The translations under genes were made by a program, and so were the position numbers. The notes beneath the pieces are model-generated. The model was not told where the DNA came from. It did no database searches and saw nothing but the letters and a program-made list of their open reading frames with translations. DNA of 7,060 nt from an uncultured Oscillospiraceae bacterium. GTDB lineage: Bacteria > Bacillota > Clostridia > Oscillospirales > Oscillospiraceae. Below, piece by piece: positions 1 to 6,153 of the stretch. Numbering within the stretch: position 1 is the stretch's first letter; each line of letters starts with the position of its first letter. The stretch covers positions 1 through 7,060 of the forward strand of contig CAKTKM010000078.1 in the NCBI GenBank assembly GCA_934569425.1, in the 5' to 3' direction.

Positions 1-377
1 TACTTTTCCTTCTGGTAAACGCGGCAGGCGGCGATGCGGTCGCAGAACATCTCGGCCACATAGCGTTTGGTCATCTTGCATCCGCCGATATACACGCTGC
101 CGTCGGGACGGAGACAGTAGTCGATCCAGTACTCAAAGTGGTGGCGGTTGCGTCCCTTATGGTGGAGCCACGACAGGCTGACGCCGTTGGCGATGCGTTC
201 GGCGTCATTGGGGCTGCGGTAGCCCTGATAGTATTTGACGCTGCGCCAGAACTCGGTGGGGCTGTATTTGCTGAGATCGTGGGTCAGACCCTGCCACACC
301 AGCCCCAGCTTCAGGCAGTAGTGCCGCACCAGACGGCGGTGGGTATTGACGGTATGCAGATGGTCGAAAAAATGCAT
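1..377 (-). CDS. DUF5662-family protein, 5' part only (runs off the left edge)
   Basis: An open frame starts at ATG 377-375 and stays open for 125 codons to the window edge, so the C-terminus is missing. AGGAGG on the minus strand (385-390) lies 7 bases before the ATG. The protein begins MHFFDHLHTVNTHRRLVRHY. It carries HDLSKYSPTEFW at residues 33-44 and LHHKGRNRHHFEYWID at 71-86, which I recognise as the signature of DUF5662, a Firmicute family of unknown function. The rich set of His and Asp residues (H13, H19, H33-D34, H72-H73, H79-H80, D86) recalls HD-type metal-binding hydrolases; that link is only inference. It is divergent from the two-component operon and probably unrelated to it. Codon use matches the GC-rich genes to the right. 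Confidence 0.85.
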   Translation of the reverse strand, partial: MHFFDHLHTVNTHRRLVRHYCLKLGLVWQGLTHDLSKYSPTEFWRSVKYYQGYRSPNDAERIANGVSLSWLHHKGRNRHHFEYWIDYCLRPDGSVYIGGCKMTKRYVAEMFCDRIAACRVYQKEK

Positions 378-408
378 GGCGCGGCCTCCTGATAAAGCGT
401 GTAAGAAC

Positions 409-417
409 AGTATAGCA
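409..417 (-). promoter_or_regulatory. Extended -10 promoter element for the DUF5662 gene
   Basis: The minus strand reads TGCTATACT, an extended -10 (TG, one base, then TATACT at 409-414). It is about 30 bases before the start codon at 377. The hexamer 17 bases upstream, TATGCA at 432-437, is a poor -35, which fits dependence on the extended -10. Confidence 0.5.
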
Positions 418-470
418 CAGATGACGGCGGATGCATAGAAAAACAGGAGGAATTTGGAAAAAAGCCCGCC

Positions 471-499
471 TTGACGAAAGGGGGGGATGTCTCTATAAT
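471..499 (+). promoter_or_regulatory. Near-consensus SigA promoter for the two-component operon
   Basis: TTGACG (471-476) and TATAAT (494-499) are separated by exactly 17 bases, matching the housekeeping promoter consensus at 11 of 12 positions. Transcription would start near 506. This rules out the upstream ATG at 431 as the regulator's start, because it lies before the promoter. No operator-like repeat stands out around it, so the pair is probably made constitutively. Confidence 0.85.
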
Positions 500-524
500 G
501 GAAGAAAACGGGTCGTTACGGACA

Positions 525-534
525 GAAAGGGGGG
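525..534 (+). promoter_or_regulatory. Ribosome binding site deciding the response-regulator start
   Basis: The purine run GAAAGGGGGG ends 7 bases before GTG 542. The other in-frame GTG, at 548, has GGAGG directly against it with no usable spacing. GTG 542 is therefore preferred. Confidence 0.6.
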
Positions 535-541
535 ACGCTGT

Positions 542-1279
542 GTGGAGGTGAGGATCGCCTGCTGCGACGATGACGCCGGTGTGCTGGCGCAGCTGGCGTC
601 ACTGCTGGAGGAATATCAGCGGCAGCGGGACATACGGATGGAATGCAGCGCCTTCTCCAGCCCGCTGGAGCTGCTGGCCGCCATGGAGAACGGACTGCGG
701 CCGGATGTGCTGCTGCTGGACGTGCTGATGCCGGGAGAGGACGGCATCAGCGCCGCACGGGAGATCCGGCAGCGGGACAGACGTGTGAAGATCATCTTCC
801 TGACCTCGTCGCCGGAGTACGCGGTGCAGTCCTACGCGGTGGATACGTATTACTATCAGCTCAAGCCCATTGCGGCGGAGCGGCTGTTCCCCGTGCTGGA
901 CGCGGCGCTGGACGAGTGCCGCCGCACAGAGGAGCAGGGACTGGTGCTGCGGTGTAAAAGCGGCATCGTATGCCTTCCGCTGGAACGGCTGATGTATTGC
1001 GAGGTGGTTGGCCGCACGCTGCGGTTCCACATGGACAACGGGCAGATGGAAGAGAGCGCCGGCGCCTTGGACAAGCTGGGCGGACAGCTGGCGGGACGCG
1101 ACAATTTCCTGCGGGTCCACCGTTCTTTTCTGGTAAATATGGACTTTGTGCAGAGTATTTCCTACCGGGGACTGCTGCTGACGGATCAGACGGAGATCCC
1201 GATCCCCCACGGCAAGCTGTCCGAGGTCAAGGAGCGGTATCTGGCGTATGCCTTCAGCAGAAAGCGGGTGCTGCTGTGA
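542..1279 (+). CDS. LytTR-family response regulator (AgrA/VirR-like)
   Basis: A 245-residue cytoplasmic transcription regulator with two domains. The receiver domain (about 3-120) shows the acidic cluster D9-D10-D11, the phospho-acceptor D60 in LLLDVLMPGEDG, T88 in IIFLTSS, and K108-P109, so all catalytic residues are present. The LytTR DNA-binding domain (about 134-240) carries the hallmark FLRVHRSFLVN at 189-199, followed by IPIPHGK. Length is typical for the family. The start is GTG 542: the in-frame ATG at 431 precedes the promoter and would add 37 residues unlike a receiver domain. The stop overlaps the start of the kinase gene, implying translational coupling. LytTR regulators bind pairs of short direct repeats about two helical turns apart; such a pair lies at 2591-2622. 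No specific orthologue is claimed. Confidence 0.95.
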   Translation: MEVRIACCDDDAGVLAQLASLLEEYQRQRDIRMECSAFSSPLELLAAMENGLRPDVLLLDVLMPGEDGISAAREIRQRDRRVKIIFLTSSPEYAVQSYAVDTYYYQLKPIAAERLFPVLDAALDECRRTEEQGLVLRCKSGIVCLPLERLMYCEVVGRTLRFHMDNGQMEESAGALDKLGGQLAGRDNFLRVHRSFLVNMDFVQSISYRGLLLTDQTEIPIPHGKLSEVKERYLAYAFSRKRVLL

Positions 1280-2583
1280 CGGGCGGGATGGCATGGAGCA
1301 GCGCGGCGCTGTGGAACGGCGTGACGCTGCTGAACGATGTGGCGGTGGGCGTGTACGGCATGGTGCTGTCCGCCGCCTTCTGCGATGTGGAGTGGACGCG
1401 GCGGCGGAAGGTCTGCTACGGCGCCGCCATGGCGGTGATCCTGCTGATACAGGCGGCGGTGTATGGATATACCACCGATCTGCGGCTTTTGCAGCTTCTG
1501 TATCCCGCGGTGACCCACCTGCCGCTGGTGCTGGCGCTGTATATTCTGAAACGGAAGGTGCTGTGGCCAGTCATTTCGGTGCTAGCGGCCTATATGTGCT
1601 GCCAGCTGCGGCGGTGGCTGGCAATGGTGATCGCGGCGCTGGTGTCCGGCGGCGACCCGGTGCAGAGCGCGGCGGAGCTGGTGCTGACGCTGCCGCTGCT
1701 GCTGGGACTGCTGCATTTCGTGGCACCGGCGGTACGGACGGTGGCGGGCTATCCGCCGGTCACGCAGCTGCGGTTCGGGTTGATCCCGGCGGTGGGATAC
1801 GGCTTTGACTATCTGACCCGGATCTACACGGATCTGCTGGCCAGCGGCACACCGGCGGCGGTGGAGTTCATGCCGTTTGTCTGCTGCGTGGCGTATCTGG
1901 GCTTTGTGCTGCGCAGCTCGGAGGAAAACGAGGCGCGGGTGCGGCTGGAGCGGACGCGGGAGGATCTGCGCTTGCAGGTGAGTCAGGCGGCCGGACAGAT
2001 CGCCGCGCTGCGGGAATCGGAGCGGAGAGCCGGAACCTATCGCCATGATCTGCGCCACCACATGCAGTATCTGTCCGGCTGCATCGAAAACGGACGGCTG
2101 GAGCAGGCGCAGGCGTATATCCGGGAGGTATGCGCCGGGATCGAGAGCCAGCGGGTGCAGGTGTTCTGTGAAAACGAGACGGTGAACCTGATCCTGTCCG
2201 CCTTTGCCCAACGGGCGGAGGAGAACGATGTGACGCTGCGGGTGCGGGCGGAGATCCCTCACTTCCTGCCGGTGGCGGAGACGGATCTGTGCGTGCTGCT
2301 GTCCAACGCGCTGGAGAACGCCCTGCACGCCTGCCAGAAGCTGCGGCGGGCGGGGCAACCCTGCGATATTGAGCTGATCGCCTATGAAAAGGGCGGAAAG
2401 CTCTTTTTGCAGGTGACCAACAGCTGCGATGACGGCGTGCGCTTCCGTAAGGGGCTTCCGGTGACGGACGAGCCGGGACACGGCATCGGCGTGCGGAGCA
2501 TCTGCTCCATTGTGGAGCGGTATGACGGCATATGCAGCTTTTCCGTGGCGGATGGCCGGTTCATCCTGCGGCTTTCCCTGTAG
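1276..2583 (+). CDS. Membrane sensor histidine kinase with GHKL ATPase domain (AgrC-like)
   Basis: A 435-residue partner kinase of the upstream regulator. The N-terminal half has about six or seven hydrophobic segments (roughly 16-36, 46-65, 72-91, 95-124, 133-150, 165-180, 196-212) with little sequence outside the membrane. A charged helical linker (about 215-252) leads to the H-box YRHDLRHHMQYL, with H257 the likely phosphorylated residue. The N-box LLSNALENALHA (341-352) and G-box PGHGIGVRS (400-408) follow. This is the layout of AgrC-type kinases that sense peptides at the membrane. GTG 1276 overlaps the regulator's stop as GTGA and has AAAGCGGG 7 bases upstream; ATG 1288 is the alternative, 4 codons shorter. 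The reading frame extends back to an ATG at 970, but that part is the regulator read out of frame. The signal sensed is unknown: no AgrB or AgrD gene is visible. Confidence 0.93.
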   Translation: MTGGMAWSSAALWNGVTLLNDVAVGVYGMVLSAAFCDVEWTRRRKVCYGAAMAVILLIQAAVYGYTTDLRLLQLLYPAVTHLPLVLALYILKRKVLWPVISVLAAYMCCQLRRWLAMVIAALVSGGDPVQSAAELVLTLPLLLGLLHFVAPAVRTVAGYPPVTQLRFGLIPAVGYGFDYLTRIYTDLLASGTPAAVEFMPFVCCVAYLGFVLRSSEENEARVRLERTREDLRLQVSQAAGQIAALRESERRAGTYRHDLRHHMQYLSGCIENGRLEQAQAYIREVCAGIESQRVQVFCENETVNLILSAFAQRAEENDVTLRVRAEIPHFLPVAETDLCVLLSNALENALHACQKLRRAGQPCDIELIAYEKGGKLFLQVTNSCDDGVRFRKGLPVTDEPGHGIGVRSICSIVERYDGICSFSVADGRFILRLSL

Positions 2584-2590
2584 TTAGCGG

Positions 2591-2622
2591 CGATTGAAGC
2601 GGTTTTATGGTCGATTCATGCG
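2591..2622 (+). promoter_or_regulatory. Candidate LytTR-regulator binding site: two direct repeats 21 bp apart
   Basis: CGATTGAAGCG (2591-2601) and CGATTCATGCG (2612-2622) agree at 9 of 11 positions and start exactly 21 bases apart. LytTR regulators such as AgrA and ComE are known to bind two imperfect direct repeats of about 9 bp separated by about 12 bp, which is this spacing. The pair sits just upstream of a -10 element with no recognisable -35, as expected of an activated promoter. That the regulator at 542-1279 binds here is inference. Confidence 0.5.
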
Positions 2623-2651
2623 TCTGTACGCCCAAGACGGATCGCGTGGGG

Positions 2652-2657
2652 TATACT
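2652..2657 (+). promoter_or_regulatory. Candidate -10 element for the LemA/protease operon
   Basis: TATACT lies 82 bases before the LemA-family start codon. At the -35 position (2629-2634) the sequence is CGCCCA, with no match to consensus, so the promoter would be weak without an activator. The direct repeats at 2591-2622 end just upstream of that position. Confidence 0.4.
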
Positions 2658-2738
2658 GTCTCACATCGGGCGGAGAGCGCCTGAGGGAGAGAACGCGCGG
2701 CGGATCCGATGGGGACGCGCCGCGGGAGAGGGGCAGGT

Positions 2739-3281
2739 ATGACAGGGTTCGCGTTGGTGCTGCTGTTGGCCGCCGGGCTGACGGCGTGGGGCATCACAGA
2801 GGCGCGGCGGCTGCGGACACTGGATGAGAGCGCGGGGCGCGCCATGCGCCAGATCGGCGCGCAGGTGGCCTCCCGTTTTGACGCGGTGGCGGCGCTGCTG
2901 GAACTGAGCTGCGACTATACCGCGCGGAAGGCGCCGGGCATCGAGGACGTGAGAGATCAGCGGAGCGTGCTGTCCACGGCGGACGACGCCGAGACGCTGG
3001 CACGGCAGGAGGTGCTGACAGAGGAGATGCTGGGCTATATCCGGCAGGTACGCAGCGACTATCCGGCCTTCGGGCAGGATGCGGGCTATGTCCGCGCCGC
3101 GGCGGCGCTGGATTGCTGCCGCCAGATGCTGACGGTCAGCCGCGCACGGTATAACGAGGCGGCGGGACGGGTCAACGCGGAGCAGCGCCGGTTTCCCGCC
3201 CGGCTGGTGGCGGGCGCCATGGGGCTGCACTGCCGCGCGCTGCTGCCGGAGACGGCGGCTTGTGAGAAAAGAGAAAGATGA
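2739..3281 (+). CDS. Divergent LemA-family membrane protein
   Basis: A 180-residue protein with one N-terminal membrane segment (about 3-18) and an otherwise helical body. The C-terminal part reads SRARYNEAAGRVNAEQRRFP, then ARLVAGAMG. This matches the LemA pattern of an R..YN..V..YN-type helix followed by FP..LVA...GF, although the second YN is VN and the final F is replaced. The middle segment, around IRQVRSDYPAF, also fits. Length is normal for LemA (about 180-190). The family's biochemical role is not established. ATG 2739 is preferred over the in-frame ATG at 2709 because GAGAGGGG lies 5 bases upstream and the membrane segment then begins at once. It is separated by 155 bases from the kinase and by only 19 from the protease, so it probably leads the downstream operon. 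Confidence 0.8.
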   Translation: MTGFALVLLLAAGLTAWGITEARRLRTLDESAGRAMRQIGAQVASRFDAVAALLELSCDYTARKAPGIEDVRDQRSVLSTADDAETLARQEVLTEEMLGYIRQVRSDYPAFGQDAGYVRAAAALDCCRQMLTVSRARYNEAAGRVNAEQRRFPARLVAGAMGLHCRALLPETAACEKRER

Positions 3282-3300
3282 GTACATATAAGGAGCGTAT

Positions 3301-5238
3301 ATGAAGAAGAAAATACTGGCGCTGCTACTGGCGCTGACGACGCTGTTCACCTGCACCGGCTGTCTGGATGATGAGCCGGTGGAGCTGGGAGACGAAACAT
3401 GGGCGGTGTACTGGTACCTGTGCGGCAGCGATCTGGAGTCGGAGGGCGGCTTTGCCACCGGCGATATGCAGGAGATGCTGGATGTGGAGCTGCCCGCCAA
3501 CGTTACGGTGGTCATTGAGACCGGCGGTGCGGCGCAGTGGCAGAACGAGCTGGTGGACGCGGATAAGCTGCAGCGCTATGTCTACAACAGCGAGGGTCTC
3601 ACGCTGGTAGATGAGCAGCCCTCCGCCAGTATGGGCGACAGCGAGACGCTGGCGGATTTCCTGCGCTTTGCCAAGGACAACTATCCTGCTGACCGGACGG
3701 CGGTGGTGTTCTGGAACCACGGCGGCGGATCGGTGGCCGGTGCGTCCTTTGACGAGGTGTACGGGCTGGATTCCCTGTCGCTGAGCGAGATGTACGCCGC
3801 CTTTGCCGAGGTGTGGGAGCCGACCACGGAGCCGGGGCAGCAGCCTGTGGAGCTGGTGGGCTTTGATACCTGTTTGATGGCCACGGTGGATACGGCCTAT
3901 ACCTTCTGTGATCTGGCCCGCTATCTGGTGGCGTCGGAGGAGACGGAGCCGGCAAACGGGTGGTACTATACCCGCTGGCTGGAGGCACTGGCCGCCAAGC
4001 CGTCTATGGACGGCGCGGAGCTGGGACGTGTGATCTGCGACGCCTACTATGAGGGCTGTCAGGACGTGTGGACGGAGGACAACGCCACGCTGTCGGTGAC
4101 GGATCTGTCCAAGATGGAGGCGCTTCTGGACGCCTATGAGCGCTTCGGACGGGAGGCGCTGGAGCTCTCCACGGCCGATCCCAGCTTCTTCTCGCGGCTG
4201 GGCCGTGTGGCGGCGCAGAGTGAGAACTACGGCGGCAACACCCGCGAACAGGGCTATACCAACATGGTGGATCTGGGTCATATGGCGCGCCGCAGTCTGG
4301 ATATGCTTGACAGCGCGCAGGACGTGCTGGACGCGCTGGATGCGTGCGTGCTGTACCGGGTGAACGGCGTGTACCGCACGGAGGCTACGGGTCTCTCCTG
4401 CTACTATCCCTACAGCGGCGATGTGGACGACCTGAACGGCTATATCGATCAGGGCGCGGGCGTGGCCTTTAAGTACCTTTATTCCTATGAGCTGACCGGC
4501 GGACTGAGCCAGGAGGGCATGGAGTATCTGGCGGACACGTCTATTACGGAGCTGCCGGAGGTGGAGAGTCTGCCGATGATGGGCTGGGACGGCGCAGCGG
4601 TGGAGGTGGACGAGGACGGTACCGCCTTTATCACGCTGGGCGCCAAAGCCAACGACATTCTGGCGGATATTGGATTCTCCCTGTTCTATGTGGACGCGGA
4701 GGAGGACATGCTGCTGATGCTGGGTACCGACAACGACATCAATGCCGACTGGGAGAAGGGCGTGTTTTCCGATAACTTCCGGGGCGTATGGGGCAGTATC
4801 GACGGCAATCTGGTCTACATGGAGCTGAGCTTTGCCGGTGATGACTATAACCTCTATTCCGTGCCGGTGCTGCTCAATGATGAGGAATATAACCTGCAGG
4901 TGGTCTACGACTTCAATGAGGAGGAGTGGCGGATCCTTGGCGCCCGTCAGGGGATCGACGACAGCGGTATGGCGGATAAAGAGCTGCGGCGTCTGGAGGC
5001 CGGTGATACGATCACGACCGTGTGGTATGTGGATACGCTTTCCGGCGAGGAGGACATACAGCCCTATGCGGTGGAGACCTTCACTGTGACGGCGGATACC
5101 GCCTTTGCTGAGGTGGAGCTGCCGGACGGCGACTATGTGATGCTCTTTGAGATGCGGGATGCGCTGGGCAACTACGCCTATTCCGACAGCGTGATGTTCA
5201 CCTGTCAGGAGGGTGAGATCTACACCAACGCGGCGTAA
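3301..5238 (+). CDS. Clostripain-family (peptidase C11) lipoprotein
   Basis: A 645-residue exported cysteine protease. Residues 1-21 form a lipoprotein signal peptide: MKKK, a hydrophobic core, then TCTGC with the lipid-bearing Cys at 21. The -3 residue is Cys rather than the usual Leu. The peptidase domain (about 31-400) begins WAVYWYLCGSDLESEGG. It has the catalytic His in FWNHGGG (H140) and the nucleophile in GFDTCLMA (C191), followed by LVASEETEPANGWYYT, a stretch typical of the family. The last 230 residues or so are acidic and probably beta-rich, with no domain I can name. Clostripain-type enzymes usually cut after basic residues and many mature by self-cleavage; neither specificity nor processing can be read here. 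AAGGAG (3290-3295) lies 5 bases before the ATG, and the LemA gene ends 19 bases upstream. It should act on the outer face of the cell. Confidence 0.93.
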   Translation: MKKKILALLLALTTLFTCTGCLDDEPVELGDETWAVYWYLCGSDLESEGGFATGDMQEMLDVELPANVTVVIETGGAAQWQNELVDADKLQRYVYNSEGLTLVDEQPSASMGDSETLADFLRFAKDNYPADRTAVVFWNHGGGSVAGASFDEVYGLDSLSLSEMYAAFAEVWEPTTEPGQQPVELVGFDTCLMATVDTAYTFCDLARYLVASEETEPANGWYYTRWLEALAAKPSMDGAELGRVICDAYYEGCQDVWTEDNATLSVTDLSKMEALLDAYERFGREALELSTADPSFFSRLGRVAAQSENYGGNTREQGYTNMVDLGHMARRSLDMLDSAQDVLDALDACVLYRVNGVYRTEATGLSCYYPYSGDVDDLNGYIDQGAGVAFKYLYSYELTGGLSQEGMEYLADTSITELPEVESLPMMGWDGAAVEVDEDGTAFITLGAKANDILADIGFSLFYVDAEEDMLLMLGTDNDINADWEKGVFSDNFRGVWGSIDGNLVYMELSFAGDDYNLYSVPVLLNDEEYNLQVVYDFNEEEWRILGARQGIDDSGMADKELRRLEAGDTITTVWYVDTLSGEEDIQPYAVETFTVTADTAFAEVELPDGDYVMLFEMRDALGNYAYSDSVMFTCQEGEIYTNAA

Positions 5239-5266
5239 TGACAGGTATATGAGCCGTATGGGCGGC

Positions 5267-5275
5267 TGATATAAA
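5267..5275 (+). promoter_or_regulatory. Possible internal extended -10 before the small lipoprotein gene
   Basis: TGATATAAA fits an extended -10 (TG, one base, TATAAA at 5270-5275) about 25 bases before the start at 5301. No -35 is visible. A short hairpin, AGCCG/CGGCT around a 6-base loop, sits just upstream. The gene may simply be read from the protease operon instead. Confidence 0.3.
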
Positions 5276-5289
5276 GCAAAATGCGATTT

Positions 5290-5294
5290 GGAGG
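5290..5294 (+). promoter_or_regulatory. Ribosome binding site deciding the small lipoprotein start
   Basis: GGAGG abuts the first in-frame ATG (5295) with no spacer, so that ATG is unlikely to be used. ATG 5301 is 6 bases away and ATG 5304 is 9 bases away; both are acceptable and 5301 is chosen. Confidence 0.6.
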
Positions 5295-5300
5295 ATGAAA

Positions 5301-5822
5301 ATGATGAAAAAACTGTTGGTGTGCCTGCTGGCACTGGTGCTGGCGCTGTCCCTGGTGGCCTGCGGCGGCGATGATACCGGCAATGATGCCAATGTGGATG
5401 ATCCCGGCACCAGCGACGTGGCCGGCGGCGAGGATGTGACCAATCCGCTGGAGGCCATGGAGTTCGTGGAGGTGCCGGAGGGCATCGTGGGTACCCGCTG
5501 GGAATTCTGCGGCGGTTTCCTGAGCGGCGTTGAGATGGACAGCGATCAGGCGACCGAGATGCTCAAGAGCAACGGCGGCGTGCTGGAGATCGACGTGGAC
5601 GATGTGGACAAGGCGACCTATATTCGCGGCAGCGAGGTGCTGACCGGCACCTGCGGCGTTACCGAGGACAACATGACCATGGTGATCAGCCTGCCCAACG
5701 AGGACGGCACGACTGCTGACAGCCAGTGCATGTTTGCCGACCTGAACGGCACCGTGATCATGGTGCTGGTGGACGGTCCTACCAATAACGGCTTGTACTT
5801 CCGCATGATCGAGGAAGGTTAA
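5301..5822 (+). CDS. Small acidic lipoprotein of unknown function
   Basis: A 173-residue exported protein. The signal peptide has MMKK, a long hydrophobic run, and the lipobox LVAC with the lipid-bearing Cys at 21. Residues 22-48 are a flexible linker rich in Gly, Asp and Asn. From about residue 60 a compact domain begins GIVGTRWEFCGGF and contains alternating hydrophobic strands ending in NGLYFRMIEEG. A GT-W start with a final hydrophobic strand is reminiscent of lipocalin-like small barrels, but I cannot assign a family. Three Cys lie in the mature domain (70, 118, 143), so a disulfide is possible. It follows the protease by about 60 bases on the same strand, so it may belong to the same operon. 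A role as a protease partner, inhibitor or substrate is speculation. Confidence 0.85.
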   Translation: MMKKLLVCLLALVLALSLVACGGDDTGNDANVDDPGTSDVAGGEDVTNPLEAMEFVEVPEGIVGTRWEFCGGFLSGVEMDSDQATEMLKSNGGVLEIDVDDVDKATYIRGSEVLTGTCGVTEDNMTMVISLPNEDGTTADSQCMFADLNGTVIMVLVDGPTNNGLYFRMIEEG

Positions 5823-6153
5823 GCTTTGCCTGAACGGTGACTGCACAAAGGGGAAGCCGTCCGGGGAGAGCGACAATCCGCCGCGGCGCGGGTCGCGGAG
5901 ACTTTCCATTTTGCATAGAGCAGGCATGACAAGGGGCAGACGCGAAAGCGCCTGCCCTTTGTCATGGAATTTTGCAGGGGTCATTCAAATTTTCCGGGCT
6001 CCTTCCTTTACTTATCCACGGACTTATGATACCATGAAAACAGTACCAGTGCAGCAGCGCACGCTTTGACGGCTTTGCACCGTGCCATCCCTTCCGGATC
6101 TGTCTTGTCGCCTTGCCGCAGAGGGGCGGCTTCCGATTATGAGGTTGTTTGCG
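5823..6153. other. 331-base gap without a convincing gene
   Basis: It holds the hairpin at 5925-5966 and, further right, TATGAT at 6025-6030, a possible -10 for the next gene; TTCCTT, 16 bases upstream of it, is a poor -35. A minus-strand frame crosses the gap but has no good ribosome site and no recognisable protein. An 11-codon frame at 6034-6069 starts too close to the -10 to be persuasive. I see no RNA gene here. Confidence 0.5.
5925..5966 (+). terminator. Long hairpin, probable terminator of the protease operon
   Basis: Arms 5925-5943 and 5948-5966 form a 19-bp stem with one G-U pair and one A-C mismatch, closed by a GAAA (GNRA-type) tetraloop. AATTTT begins two bases after the stem, a short and imperfect T-tract. 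It lies about 100 bases after the lipoprotein stop. No T-run follows on the minus strand, so any termination is rightward. It could instead act as a 3' stabiliser or processing hairpin. Confidence 0.55.

Noticed and set aside
431..541. N-terminal extension of the response regulator from ATG 431
   Set aside because: It precedes the promoter at 471-499 and adds residues unlike a receiver domain.
970..1275. N-terminal extension of the histidine kinase from ATG 970
   Set aside because: It is the response-regulator sequence read in another frame; the kinase starts at the GTGA overlap or at ATG 1288.
599..1294. 231-codon minus-strand frame
   Set aside because: It mirrors the response regulator, which has every expected residue.
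1582..2481. 299-codon minus-strand frame
   Set aside because: It is antisense to the histidine kinase, whose H, N and G boxes are intact, and has a low-complexity Gln/Arg/His composition.
2709..2738. LemA start at ATG 2709
   Set aside because: It has no ribosome site and adds a Gly/Arg-rich stretch before the membrane segment; ATG 2739 has GAGAGGGG upstream.
3325..5334. 669-codon open frame on the minus strand
   Set aside because: It lies antisense to the C11 protease, is full of His, Arg and Gln, has no recognisable motif, and arises from the GC-rich codon pattern of the real gene.
5220..5984. 254-codon minus-strand frame across the small lipoprotein and hairpin
   Set aside because: It is antisense to a clear lipoprotein gene, has no good ribosome site, and shows His/Ala/Gly-rich shadow composition.
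6034..6069. 11-codon upstream frame MKTVPVQQRTL
   Set aside because: Its ATG lies only 4 bases after the candidate -10, so it would precede the transcript start, and it has no ribosome site.
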